Of a stretch of DNA of 64,000 bases, positions 23,451 to 34,959 are shown in pieces. The notes beneath the pieces were generated by a model. It was not told where the DNA came from, ran no database searches, and saw only the letters and a list, made by a program, of their open reading frames with translations. Location of the stretch: positions 6,272,501 through 6,336,500 of the forward strand of contig NC_081815.1 in NCBI RefSeq assembly GCF_030704535.1, given 5' to 3'. The position numbers and the translations under genes are program-made. Source of the stretch: Vitis vinifera. Taxonomy: Eukaryota; Streptophyta; Magnoliopsida; Vitales; Vitaceae. How positions within the stretch are numbered: position 1 is the first letter of the stretch; each line of letters opens with the position of its first letter.

Positions 23451-24545
23451 TGTTAGCCCAAGAGTTCTCCTAATCATGTTTTGATGATAACAAACCATAG
23501 TTAAGTTACTAATTTGTTTGAATTATAAAGAATTTCAGGTGTTAGTTTGGAAATTTATCAAAGAACCTAATGGATGCAAGATCAAGACTTTTGAAAGACC
23601 TTTTAATCATAGGAAACATATGTAAGATAAATGCATGAGTGCACTTAGGATTTACATATCATTTCATACATATTTGAAAAACTTGGTTTATGTTTTAAAG
23701 TTACATTTCCATCAAAATCTGAGTTCTATCAAATGAACCTTAGGCAAAACGTTTCAAAATTGACATATTATTTTACCTAAAAACCTTGCCTAAGTGCTAA
23801 AGGCAAAAAGGCCATAAAAAAGATAGGTTTTCAGGTAAAAAGGTGAACCAGTCAAGGCATTGCCCAAACCGGCTCAATTGGCTAGGGTACTGATCGACCG
23901 GTTACCATTTCTCGATCGAGGGTAATAGTCACTTGCCAAGCATTAAATGCTCAAACGGCTAATGAACCGGTCGACCCCCTGCTCGACCAATCGAGACAGC
24001 TTTTTTGGTTTTTTAGCTCCCGATGTTAGAAACCTATAAATTGAGAACTACACTTCATTTATGAGGATGAGAACACCTATATTTATTTGTTTAACTACTT
24101 TTTCTTGTCATAAAAACTCTCATTCTTTTCTTGGTGCATCAAATCTTCATTTGCATATTCTTTAGTGCACCCTTGTGATTCATCCTAACCTTTGAGTTAT
24201 ATTTGAGTCATTGTTGAGTTAAGTTGAGAGATTCATATTTGTTAATTGAGTGTTAAAACCTTCAAGAGAGTAGAGACTTGAAGAGATTGTGTAAGAATCC
24301 ATTGGAGCCGGAATCCAAGTGTAAAAAGTGATTAGAATCTTGGTTGAAGCTTCAAGTATAAGTGGAACCTTCACTTGGTTAAGAGCTTGAGGAGAGTGGA
24401 TGTAGGTAAGGAAGTGTCAAACCACTATAAATCTGAGTTTGTTTTCTATATCCTTATCTCTTTATATTTGTGCTTCCTGTGCTTAATTTTATTGTGTTTA
24501 AAAAGATTTTTTTTTTAACCCCAATTCACCCCCTCTTGGGTGTTT
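23451..24545 (+). mobile_element. Probable 3' LTR of the copia element (SIRE-like)
   Basis: Begins TGTTAGCCCAAGAG, followed closely by TTTTGATGATAACAAAC, a word I associate with SIRE-type copia LTRs. It contains GATCGACCGGTT-type words and ends near TTCACCCCCTCTTGGG. It sits just downstream of copia RNase H remnants in the same orientation, where a 3' LTR should be. No matching 5' LTR is visible in the window, so the borders are approximate. Confidence 0.55.
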
Positions 24546-26414
24546 TTATCCTTTTAGATTAGTCCTTTATTTTCTCAATTACCATTAATTTAAAATTCTT
24601 TTCCACTAGAAATTCTTGTATATATGATTGTTTGTTAATTTTTTGGTTACGAGTGTGTTGATATGTGAGATTGCAAAGTTTGTCCATTTCTTTTTTTGCT
24701 AAAAAAAGTATCAAACATTTATAAGTCAGTTTCCCAAGTGCAAGAACCACAATTGCAATATAGTGGGAAAAAGATTCGACTGTTGTTGTTTCATGAGGAT
24801 AATAAGTTGCTTTTGGTGGTTTGGGATATTATTATTGATTCTTGAGAAAGAAGAGTGAAACTATGATGTGTTAAAGAAAATCAAAGGAGAAGGTTCTTTG
24901 AACTTTAGTGATGAAAATAAGTAATCAATCAAAGAGAAAATTAGAGAAGGAGAGAGAGTTACTACCTTCATTATCTTGTCTCCTTACAGTGCAAATGTTG
25001 TGGCTCAAGTCTATAACTAACACCACTAACACACCCTCGGTTAATCCAAATGGTTGTAAAGGAGGCTTGGGTATAACTCTCTAAAGGCTTATTACCTTAC
25101 ATATTACTCTACCATCTATCATCCACTCAAGACATTCTCAAGTAGTGGGGACGTGTGGTGACAACAATGGAGCAATTTTCCTCAACTTAACTCACCCAAA
25201 ATCAACTTAAAAATTCATAGTTTTGTACATTATACTTTGTGAAAAATAAAAATCACTGACTCACCTCACTTATTCCTCTCATTTACTAAACTAGCAACAA
25301 ACTTAAGCAAAAAAATTTTTTTTTTTTTATTAGAGGTGAATGGGATGTGACGAGAAAAATAACCATATCTCAACTAAAAATTAAAATTCAAATACTCCCA
25401 ACATTGATTAAAAATGAAAATGACTTTTCATTGAATTGAAAAAATAGATTTAAAGCATGATAGTTGCATTTTAAAATTAAAGAACTAAGTGGCCATCTAA
25501 GTCAATGAGATGATTATGCCTTATTGTTCAAGAAAAAAAAATCTTAACTAAGCTTCCTTACTTCCTCTTCAATACTTTGTCTTTGTGTGTCTTGCTCCCT
25601 TCAGACTTGCTATTTATGGTAGAAAAGGCTAATGTGGGAAGGTAGTCATTTGAGAATGTGAATGAAATGTCTCTTCACCTTATTAATCTTGAACAATTGA
25701 ATAATGAGGTGACCTTCTATACTTGTCAAGAGATATGCATGTCATAGCAGCTAAAGCTTGTGTGACAGCTCTGATCCCCCTCTCCCAGGCATTGACAATG
25801 GTCCTAGCAAGATTTGTTTGAAGAGGAATGAGAGATGAAGGGTGAGATTTAGAGATTTAAAGTTCATATCTTTGCTAAGGAGAATAGATGGAGAGTGAGA
25901 AATGAAGAAAAAAGGAATTGGGAAGGTTGCATGGATGTTGTGCCTTGAAAAAAGTACGAAAAAAAACTTATAATTGAAAAGAGGGTTCTAGTTGTTGGGC
26001 TCTTAACCTAGCGGGCAACCCAATGGGTAGCCTAGCAAGTAGCCTAGTGGAAGGACATTTCTTACATTTCCTTGATGGTTTTTGAAGGGGAATCAATGAT
26101 GAGTTAATCCATCTTCCTTCTAGGTTATTAACCCTTCCAAATTATCTTGTTTTAGTCACCTTTTGCCCTTGTTTTTCTTGCAAAACTTATAAAATGGTTA
26201 AGATACCTTTTATTGATAAAACATGGTAAATGGAATACTCTTATGCATGAAATGTTATGAGTTTGTATAGTTTACTATGCTAATTAGTGAACAATTTTAT
26301 GCTTATCAATGATTGAACACCTTGTTTGGATATGAAAATAGTGAATAGAATTATCATTTTAATTATTGTTTTCTCTTCTTAGTTTGCAAAATTCATTAGA
26401 GAGTGAATAATTAC
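24546..26414. other. Intergenic DNA without supported genes
   Basis: AT-rich sequence. A local repeat of TAGC-CTAG words at about 25998-26055 (GGGTAGCCTAGCAAGTAGCC) is noticeable. No gene or RNA recognised. Confidence 0.55.
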
Positions 26415-26660
26415 TTATTCAAATACAATTAATTTGTAAGCGACTTCATCATATGTAAGCTTTCGACCTTCAATCATAACTTTGTTAATTGTATTATCTT
26501 TTGTAACATCACAAAGTACCTCATTGCCTATGCATAACAAAATAACACTATACATTTTCTTCATAAACTCATCATTCTCTTTGTTAGACATCGTTGTTAG
26601 TAGAACTTTTTTGTCTTTCAGTGCTTTGGACGGACAACCTTTATTGAACCAACAATACAC
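26415..26660 (-). pseudogene. Possible copia gag fragment
   Basis: 81-codon minus-strand open stretch containing SVILLCIGNEVLCDVTKDNT, which resembles the conserved copia gag segment (ILLCLSDEVLxEVxKExT). It is short and isolated with no pol nearby on this strand. Tentative. Confidence 0.4.
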
Positions 26661-28698
26661 ATCTTAATAAGACATAGATTGATATCGTTTTTCTATCAAA
26701 CTTACCAAACCTCGAATTTTGGCACCATTTCAATTCTAACAACCTTAGTTCAAAAGTACGGATGCAATTGGAAAGGTGGAAGACCTTTGCAAATCATAGT
26801 TAATCATGCTTATTTTTAAAATTTAGTATATAATTAATTTGAAAGCTTACTTATAATCACAATTAAATTTACCATTGCAACAAATTGTTTATGTTTTGAA
26901 AATTTTTATAAGAATCCATATTTCAAAGTTGCTAAATGGTAATGATGGTGATAATGATTGGAAGGATGAATAGTAGTCCATAAAAATATAGAACCATTGA
27001 TAAGAAGTTGAAACTATTTTAATTAAATGACAAAAAAAATCATTAAAGATGGCTTATCTATTACAGCAAAAGTCTATGAACATGTGGTCACGTGGGATTT
27101 GATGCTATACAATTTGCCATATTCCAAACACCCAAAGCAGGTAGAATTTGGGAAGTGGGATTGATTTTTCAAAGTAGCTTTAAAAGATAAATGACGTATC
27201 TTCCACATTCCTTGAATGAGGTATAAGAGACACTTAACTGGGCCAGTATCAAATTTAAGCAATCCTTGCCACATTTTCTCTTTGTTATAGCGTGTGTGTG
27301 TGTGTGCATTTAGTAAAGTAATTTGTTGAAAGGATGTTCGGTAAATCAAACTAATGACTTAATAACTTAATTTAAGTCATAAAATGAATTAAATATGATT
27401 GACAAAATAACTTAATATCATAATTTGAACTTGAAAGTAATTTTAAGTATTAAGTTAAGGAGGTGTTTGATAAAATTTAATACTTATTATTTAATAGTTT
27501 AAGTTTACTTTAAATTAAATTATATTTAAGTTATTAACATAAAACTTATTACTTAATTTTTATTTTAAGTATTAAAATTGTTTGATAAAATTACTTAAAA
27601 TTTATTTTAAATCATCAATTGACATATTTATCGTCGTAAATTATAATTAAGACAAAGTAGGTCAAGTAATAATGAAGGTTGTGAAGTAGTAAAAAAGATT
27701 GTGAAGGTAATTAGGGTAAATGAAAATAAAAAGTAAAATGAAGATATAACTTTTAAAAAAAATTAATTAATTGTTTTTATTTCTTTCTTAAAATTATTTT
27801 TGACTTTAAGTTATATTATTAAGTTATTTATACTTAATTAATTTAATAACTTAAATTAAATTGTTAAATCACTTAAATTTATTAAATTGATTTATGGAAC
27901 ACTCATTAAATTAGTTATCTTAATCTTATTTTTTTTATTTCAATTTGCCCACATCTAATGATATTAAATTTTATAATTATGACTTTACATTAACGACTTA
28001 TTTTTTATAGTAAATATTTTGAAATTATCTTATTATTTTTTTACAATATTTTAAATATGGATGCTTGATGCTTCACAAGTAAATTTAAAACTAATAAGAA
28101 TAAATATTAGATAAAATTGATGAGATAAATATATTAATTTAATGATTTAAAATAAATTTTAAATTAAATTTATCAAACTATTTTAATATTTAAAATAAAA
28201 ATCAGGCAATAAATTTTAATTCAACTATTTAAGAATAATTTAATTTAAAATCAAATCAAATTATTAATTATTAAATATCTTAATGACTTAATACAACTTG
28301 TAATTGACATGGACGAGAAAAATGTAATTTCCTTGGATTATATGATAAAGAAAAGCCAAGTTTGAAGTTCCAACATCGAACCCAGTGGATCACAGATAGA
28401 TTTGCCACGTCGGCTGTCATGGCCACAAGAAAATTTCCCGCCTTAACTGCCCAGTACTTTTAAAAACTCTTTCCCTTTGAACAGCAGGTTAGTTACCTGT
28501 TCGGTTATTGGACAAGTGTTACAACTGTAACATATCACATATGTAATGTGACCAGATGAAAGCAAGCTCTTTTATTCAACAATTCGAAGGAATAAAAGAA
28601 CCCAAATCCAATTCAACTGGCAGTAGCTAGAAATAGGCAACGGAAAAAAATTAAAAAAAAAAGAGAGAGAGAGGGGATTTTCTGCGACTTTGTCCATT
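26661..28698. other. AT-rich repeat cluster upstream of the ALP1-like gene
   Basis: From about 27350 to 28300 the DNA is dominated by TTAAGTTATTAAG and TTTAAATTA words in both orientations, such as GACTTAATAACTTAATTTAAG near 27355. It may be one or more MITE-like elements, but I could not define ends or a target-site duplication. A GA run (28661-28674) lies in the proximal upstream region of the ALP1-like gene. Confidence 0.45.
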
Positions 28699-28749
28699 AT
28701 GGCCCCACTCAGCACCAGTGTCGCATTGCCTTCCGAGACTTTGATTTAA
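28699..28749 (+). promoter_or_regulatory. Possible upstream ORF before the ALP1-like gene
   Basis: ATG at 28699 opens a 16-codon ORF ending in TAA 28747-28749, 47 bp before the ATG at 28797. If the transcript starts upstream of 28699, this uORF could lower translation of the main ORF. No transcript start is known, so this is a hypothesis. Confidence 0.35.
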
Positions 28750-28796
28750 CAGTGAGGTGTGAGCCCATTGTTTATGCTTTCAAACTTGATCCAAAC

Positions 28797-30188
28797 ATGT
28801 TCGGCGGCGGCGGTGGAGGAGGAGGAGGAGGAGGAGGGGGAGGAGGAGGTGGTGGTGGTAGTGGGAATGCTGTAATCAACATTTCTTCCGGCAAACGCAA
28901 GACCATGGAGCCCCAACAAGGAGAGTATCGCAACCGCAACCACCTCACCCAACTCCTCTCCACGCTTTCCTCCACCACCTCCTCGGCTTACTCCTTCCTC
29001 CTCCAAAACGACGTCGTCCTCCTCCCTTCCCAAACCCTAACCTTAGAATCCCAAATCTCCTCCGTCTCCCTCTCCCTCTCCACCCTCCTCTCTCTCCTCC
29101 CCAACCCCAAATCCCTCCAACCCATTTTCGTTGCTCCTCCTCCGCCTCCGCCACCTCCAACCCCACAGCCGCCGCAGCAGTGCTGGTTCCAGCGCTTCCT
29201 CTCCGACGCCTCCGCTGACTACGATTCCCGATGGGTCGACGCCTTTCACATGTCCAAGCCATCCTTCACTCTCCTGCTCAGACTCCTCTCTCCATCTCTA
29301 CAAGCCTCCATTCCCTCCCTTCCCCCGAATTACACCCTCGCCGCCGCACTCTTCCGCCTGGCCCATGGTGCCTCCTACCGGTCCGTCGGGCGGCGGTTTG
29401 GGCTTGACTCTGCCGGAGCTTGTCGTGCTTTTTATGTTGTATGTAAGGTTGTTAATGATAAATTAGGGCATATGTTCGAGTTTCGGTCAGATATAGGGAG
29501 GATTGTGGTGGGTTTTGGATGGATATCACTTCCGAATTGTTGTGGGGTTTTGGGATTCGGCAAATTTGGGGTTGATGGCGAATTGTTGGGGAAAGATGGG
29601 GCTTTGATGGTACAAGCATTGGTGGATTCAGAAGGGAGGTTCTTGGATGTCTCAGCTGGATGGTCAAGTAAGCTCAAACCCGATACGATTTTGCACCAAT
29701 CCGCATTGTTTAGCGGTGTCGATGAGTCGAGGGAGTTGCTGAATGGACCACCTTTCGAACTCACTGATGGCAATTTAATACCTCAGTACATATTGGGTGA
29801 CTCCTGCCTTCCCCTTTTGCCCTGGCTCTTAACACCCTATGTTCGATCAAGTGAGGAAGATAGTCTTAGTTCTTCCGAGCAGGCATTCAATTTCGTGCAT
29901 AGTCGAGGCATGGGATTGGTCAGTACTGCATTTTGTAGAGTTCGGGCACGGTGGCAGCTTCTGGCGAAGCTATGGAAAGAGGAGTGCATAGAATTCTTTC
30001 CTTTTGTAATTGTCACTGGGTGTTTGCTGCACAATTTTTTAATCAAGTGTAGTGAGCCATTGCCAGATGAAAATGCTGGGAGATCCAAGGAGGGAGAGCT
30101 TCCTATTTACCAAGGGAAAATGAATGAGAGTGGGCAGAGGATCAGGGATGCACTTGCCTCGCACTTGAGCCGGGTAAGCTTGAGGTGA
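28797..30188 (+). CDS. ALP1-like protein: domesticated PIF/Harbinger transposase with degenerate DDE site
   Basis: Single-exon ORF of 463 aa from ATG 28797; an in-frame ATG at 28905 has a better context (accATGg) and would give 427 aa. The N-terminus has a run of 19 glycines, followed by a Pro-rich stretch (about 114-127), a helix-turn-helix-like segment (YRSVGRRFGLDSAGACRAF, about 195-213) and a DDE_Tnp_4/HARBI1-type domain. The catalytic triad looks broken. The first Asp (usually in an I-D-G-T context) is Gly about 253 in VLGFGKF, and the final Glu (HS..R..VERAF) is Ser about 376 in GLVSTAF. The middle Asp in LGDSCLPL is retained. No inverted repeats were recognised next to it and the frame is open throughout, so it looks like a host gene and not a live transposon. 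ALP1/ALP2 in Arabidopsis are Harbinger-derived proteins, and ALP1 associates with PRC2; a similar chromatin role here is inference. A 16-codon upstream ORF lies at 28699-28749. Confidence 0.85.
   Translation: MFGGGGGGGGGGGGGGGGGGGSGNAVINISSGKRKTMEPQQGEYRNRNHLTQLLSTLSSTTSSAYSFLLQNDVVLLPSQTLTLESQISSVSLSLSTLLSLLPNPKSLQPIFVAPPPPPPPPTPQPPQQCWFQRFLSDASADYDSRWVDAFHMSKPSFTLLLRLLSPSLQASIPSLPPNYTLAAALFRLAHGASYRSVGRRFGLDSAGACRAFYVVCKVVNDKLGHMFEFRSDIGRIVVGFGWISLPNCCGVLGFGKFGVDGELLGKDGALMVQALVDSEGRFLDVSAGWSSKLKPDTILHQSALFSGVDESRELLNGPPFELTDGNLIPQYILGDSCLPLLPWLLTPYVRSSEEDSLSSSEQAFNFVHSRGMGLVSTAFCRVRARWQLLAKLWKEECIEFFPFVIVTGCLLHNFLIKCSEPLPDENAGRSKEGELPIYQGKMNESGQRIRDALASHLSRVSLR
28803..28860 (+). repeat. 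GGN trinucleotide repeat encoding polyglycine
   Basis: A nearly pure GGC/GGA/GGT run coding for 19 glycines in the ALP1-like protein. Mixed third bases suggest partial constraint or age. Length polymorphism between cultivars is likely. Confidence 0.9.
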
Positions 30189-31110
30189 GGTGAGGTGATG
30201 AATGCTATAGAATTTATGAAGTTGCTCCCCATTTTTCTGTATAAACTTAACAATGTATCTTAGTTTGAACTCAGTTGGGATGAGTAGGAGTTTTTTCATG
30301 CTTTGGTTTAATTGCATTAAGCACAAACTGCTTGTGTAATCATTGTATTACATATGAGGATATCCAATTTCCATGTTAGTTTCATGTCTTCTGTAATGTC
30401 ATATTTATTGATGTTGACCCTGTTTGTATCTTTAAATGTTGGTTGGTACTAGGAGTCATATGCCTATCTGGATGGTCGGTTTAAGGTTAATTACCTTTTT
30501 TGGGTATTTGAACTAGCACACAAGTGAAAATAAGCCGAAAAATATGATTTATAAAACTGAAGAATGCCACCAGAGGTATGAGAATTCGTTTTTTGATTAG
30601 AGGAACATATACATAAAAAGGTTTATGAAGTGTATGAGGTTGACTCTGGGATGAGAAGACATTTAAAAACGTTTTAGAACGATAGGACACTAGCAATTCT
30701 TCTTGACTAGAAAATTCGTGGAATTTAGGTATCCAGCTGTGCAGCTGCTGATGGTGAAGGTTTTGCCAGTGAAAACATGGAGTGCTGGTAATAGGTGGAT
30801 CTTCACTGGGTCACAAGGCTGATGACTCAGTTTCATTGGCAGCTAGAAACACTGTCAAAAGTAAATATAATGTTTAATTTGGAATTTATACTTTTCCAAA
30901 TTTATTTAAGAAATTTTCTTGATACCAGCTGAAGTAGGTGCTGTTAGAACCTATTAGTAGAAGTATTTTTCTGTTTCTGGCACATCACATCAATACATAC
31001 TTCCCAACCCCTAGTTCTAATCTCCACACTTTCGTGGATGGTTCTTGCTCATAAAAGTTCTCTTTACCATTATATATGAATATATATATATATTGACAGG
31101 CATTCTCCTG
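30189..31110. other. 3' flank of the ALP1-like gene
   Basis: Contains the presumed 3' UTR, then AT-rich DNA with a (TA)n run at 31073-31093. No gene supported. Confidence 0.6.
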
Positions 31111-31221
31111 ACCACAATAATGGTAGCTTTCTCTTATTGGGTGAAGAGAACAATAATGGTTCTCTTATTCTGGTAGAGAGAACTATTATTGTTCTCTTTA
31201 CCACAATAATGGTAGCTTTCT
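31111..31221. repeat. 22-nt foldback flanked by 22-bp direct repeats
   Basis: Direct repeats ACCACAATAATGGTAGCTTTCT lie at 31111-31132 and 31200-31221. Between them is an inverted repeat with 22-nt arms and one mismatch, at 31144-31165 and 31177-31198, loop 11 nt. The arm word GAGAACAATAATGG shares AATAATGG with the direct repeats. Sequence facts are firm; the origin (tiny foldback element, slippage product or small-RNA hairpin) is open. Confidence 0.85.
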
Positions 31222-32567
31222 TGTGTCGCTTCTGAAGAATTTCATATTTGTTTAATAAATGAAAGTTTTACTTTTAACCCAGTGGAACTGAATGGAAATG
31301 CAATCAATGACCAAAGAATTTCAAACAAAAGTGACTCTCTGGATTGTTGTTGAGGATTTTGCCCTGTTTGATGCTCATACCTGTCCCTTGCTTCCTTGGA
31401 TGGCATCCCTTCAAAAATTATAAATCAATGGGAGTGCAGCCACTTTCGTTTTATACTGGAATTAAAGCCAACCCAGTTGCGTACAGTGAAAAGTTATATC
31501 AAGAGTAAGGTTATGATGAATTGATTGGTTGTGTCTATAAATGTTACACATATCTGCTTGTGTGCCCATATGTTGTATTCATTTAATGGTAGCTGAGCAG
31601 AGAAAAGAAAAGGGTAAATTCCAAACGAAGGCATTGAATGTAACTTTAGTAAGACTATGCCTTGACACATCTAGTGAAGGCTGATTAGCAATAGATACTC
31701 ATAGGAAGCCATGTCCTATACTATGGCTCATCTTTACTGAAGTGAGAGGTTTGACCAACACATGGATTTAGCATTTGGTCTTAAAAAATAGAGATATGCC
31801 GTCTAGAATCTAGGGTGAGAGTTACCCCTGCAGGTGGGAGTCTCTGTGGAGTTGCAAAGAGGACAGTCAAGACATAACCTGTTGATAAGATGAAAGTAGA
31901 ATAGCTATATTATGAGTTGGTTGAGCAGGAGATGAAAACTGAGTTCACTTGTCATGTGTACTGCCTTCTACAAAACAGAGGAGGAAGATGAAAATAATGG
32001 AGGATGAAAAGCAAATTTTTCCTTCTTTTTTTTTTTTTTTTTGGTGCATTTGGTAGCTTACATAATGGGGTATAAGATTATATGTAGAGAATCTAAAATG
32101 CTTTATATTTTCCCTTCATTTCCTTGTTCTTTTGTTTGATTTTTCTCTAATTTCCCTTTCAGTCACAGTGATCTGAACAGAGCCTAGAAAGAAGCTCTTG
32201 GTGAAATTCAATGGCTGAACATCTGAACTTCCTTGTCGTGTTAGCCAAGGAATCTTCTTGAAAACATACCTGTTAAGCATGGGATTATGCAACAACTTTG
32301 ACTAGATAAGCCTGTTTGCACTGAAAATCATTTTGGTCTATCCAACAGGGATTTGATTTGTGTCAATTTTCCTTGAAAAGTCATTTTCTATTCCAATCTC
32401 ATTAAAAAAAAAAAAATGGGAACGATGGTCCGCATTTTAACAGTTTTTGAAACCGAAACCAGTGACAATTTTTAAGAACAAAGGTCCTAAAAGTATCCAT
32501 TTTAGTATTTTTAGGGTCTGTTTGGTGGGTGATTTTAAAACAGTTTTTTTTTTTAAAAAAAAAAAAA

Positions 32568-32599
<32 letters not shown>

Positions 32600-34034
32600 A
32601 AAAAAAACAAAAGAACTGCTTTAAAAAATAAGTTTGGCAGCTGTTCTCTGAAAATAGTTTTTGAAAACAAAGTGATATTGAGAATAATTGTAAGAGAAAA
32701 ATAGATGTTGTTTTTATATGTTTTTAAATATAAAAGGAAAATATGAAGGAAAAAAAACTTTAGAAAAAATAATAATAAAAGACAAATAAGTTTTAAATCA
32801 ACTTAATGTTCTAAATTCTTTAACAAATCTTGTAATTTTTAAGAATAATTTGAAAATTTAAAAACATATACATATAATCATAATAATAATAAAAACTTAT
32901 TTATATATTAAAAAGTAAACTTTGTTTGATTTCAAATTCATTTAAAAAAATATTATTAGCCATTATTATTTTTATTCTTAACAAAAAAATTCAATTATAC
33001 TATGTTAATATCAATATATCATAATTTTTATATTATATAATAAATAGTATATTTCTTAATAAAAAATATAATTTATGACTTTTAAACCCTTGGATTTAAC
33101 TCTTTTTTATATATACTGTTCAAACTACCCAGAGACAAATCCAAAGTGAAAAAAAGACAAAAATAAAAGTGGCTCCATTTTTTTCTCTTGCGTCCTCCAC
33201 GTTTGTTTGTGTACTAGAACTGGTGGCACCATGCTGTAGGAGGGAAGCAGAGGAGTCGCCCAAGTTTTCAAGATTCTATCGTCCATGGCGGGAGGCTGAT
33301 AATGCCATTGCATTATTCCTTTACCAGGCAAAACGACACATTTAGGACTAGAGTTCATGCTCAATATGGCCTCTTCTGTTTTTCCATCTTCCCATCAAGG
33401 ATACAACTTTTTCTCCACAAAATACAAAATTTATATTTAATGGGGATTTTGTTTTTCTTGTAATTTTATATAAAACAAAATCATTTTTCAAAAAAAAAAA
33501 AAAAAAATCACTAAATCAATAGGTGTAATAAGGTATACCAAACACTTAGAAATGAACTAAAAGAATGATTAGTATACCATATCCTAAAGTTGGTAGAATT
33601 AGATTTAGGTGGTGATAAAAGCAGACTTCAATTATTTTCATCTGACTAGACTTCAACTAGACCCACCTTCCGATTCTACTTGTTGCTAAAAAAATTCAAA
33701 ATCCTATTATTATTTGGTGACCCCAAAGTCAAGAGCACACCATTGTATCCCGGCGTGCCAGATTGCACAAGAGGATAAAACCTGCGTAACCCCCACTTAT
33801 AAAACCCAACATTCTTGCAACATTGCCACTATGGGCATACTACATCCGTGTCCCATTGAAAGAGCTGTCGCCCATTTGTCTATCCAGAATCAATGTCCCC
33901 CAAATCAAGAGGGAGTGCGTGGGTCAATCATCACACGCCACGCCTCGGGTTTTCTAATTAACCTAACCATCATGTTGGGTTATAAAATGGCCACCCAAAG
34001 ATGTCAATTTGATTCCTGTCTTCCTCTTTGGAGT
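31222..34034. other. Intergenic, AT-rich repeats
   Basis: No gene supported. It includes an A-rich microsatellite block (about 32540-32608, with AACAA units) and AT-rich sequence containing GTTTTTGAAAAC words (32620-32700) shared in style with 52500-52800 and 62490-62620. Confidence 0.5.
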
Positions 34035-34600
34035 TAGGGATGTAGAAAAAGGCCGATGACTCAGAACTTGCCTAAAAAAACCCGACCCAAGTCAAAATTT
34101 ATGAGTTAGGATCGGCTCAAAGATTTTTTTGTGTTGACCCAACCGGGCCAACCCAAAACTCAACCCGCTAGTCTCAAGACATTAAGGCCAACAACACTAT
34201 CACCACCCGACAACACTACTAAAATATTAAGACCAACGATGAATTAGTAGTGGATATTGAAGTGATGCAACTTGATGATGGTCATGATGCGTATATGGAG
34301 GTGATCAACTACAGAAATTAATGATGATAATGATATATAAGACTATACAACATCAAATTGTTATATGATTGAATGTACTTTTGTTATGTAATTTAATTTA
34401 ATGTGTGTTACTTAGTATATTATTTGAAATGTATTAGAAAGAAAAAGTAATTTCGCCCGTAGGGCCGGGCTTTGGGAAAATGTACTCCGTCCGACCTGGG
34501 CCTAAGCCATCTCTCTAGCCCAAAAAGCCCGCAGCAAGCCATTCGAGGCCCAAATATTTAGGCTTGGGCCGGGTCAAGGCAGCCCGAATTAACACTCCTA
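34035..34600. mobile_element. Possible non-autonomous hAT-like element
   Basis: The left end reads TAGGGATGTAGAA and the reverse complement of the right end reads TAGGAGTGTTAATTCGGG. These are short, imperfect terminal inverted repeats of a type common in plant hAT derivatives. The inside contains mirrored GACCCAAC and GGGCCGGG blocks and no transposase. Flanks (TTTGGAGT and GTTTGAGA) are similar but not an exact 8-bp duplication. Confidence 0.45.
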
Positions 34601-34959
34601 GTTTGAGAAATTAATGAAAAAACTGTTGACAGCTCTATAAAAGTTACAAATGATTAATTTAATGAAGTACAGAAAAGGGAAAAAAAAAATTATATACATT
34701 AACTTGAACAGAAGGTACAGTTCCATGTAATCCAATGAGGGCAATAGTTAGGTGAAGCTGCAGTCCCATGGACCAGAGTTCAAACGGTTAACAAAAATGA
34801 TCATCATCTGTCAACCAATCTGCAAAGTAAATCATTTGAGATGATAAGAAGTTTAAGATCACCACCTTCACTGTAAAGCAGTTGAAATCATATGGAGCCT
34901 GTCTGCAACATCTTTAGAGCCATGGATGTTAACCAGCAGTTAGTTGGACTTCAATCTAA

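Noticed and set aside
28945-29262. Arg/Gly-rich open frames on the minus strand of the ALP1-like gene
   Set aside because: They mirror the Ser/Pro-rich and Leu-rich coding strand; no domain and no independent support.
33125-33364. 79-codon minus-strand open frame
   Set aside because: No domain or partner exon was recognised and the flanking DNA is AT-rich repeat sequence.
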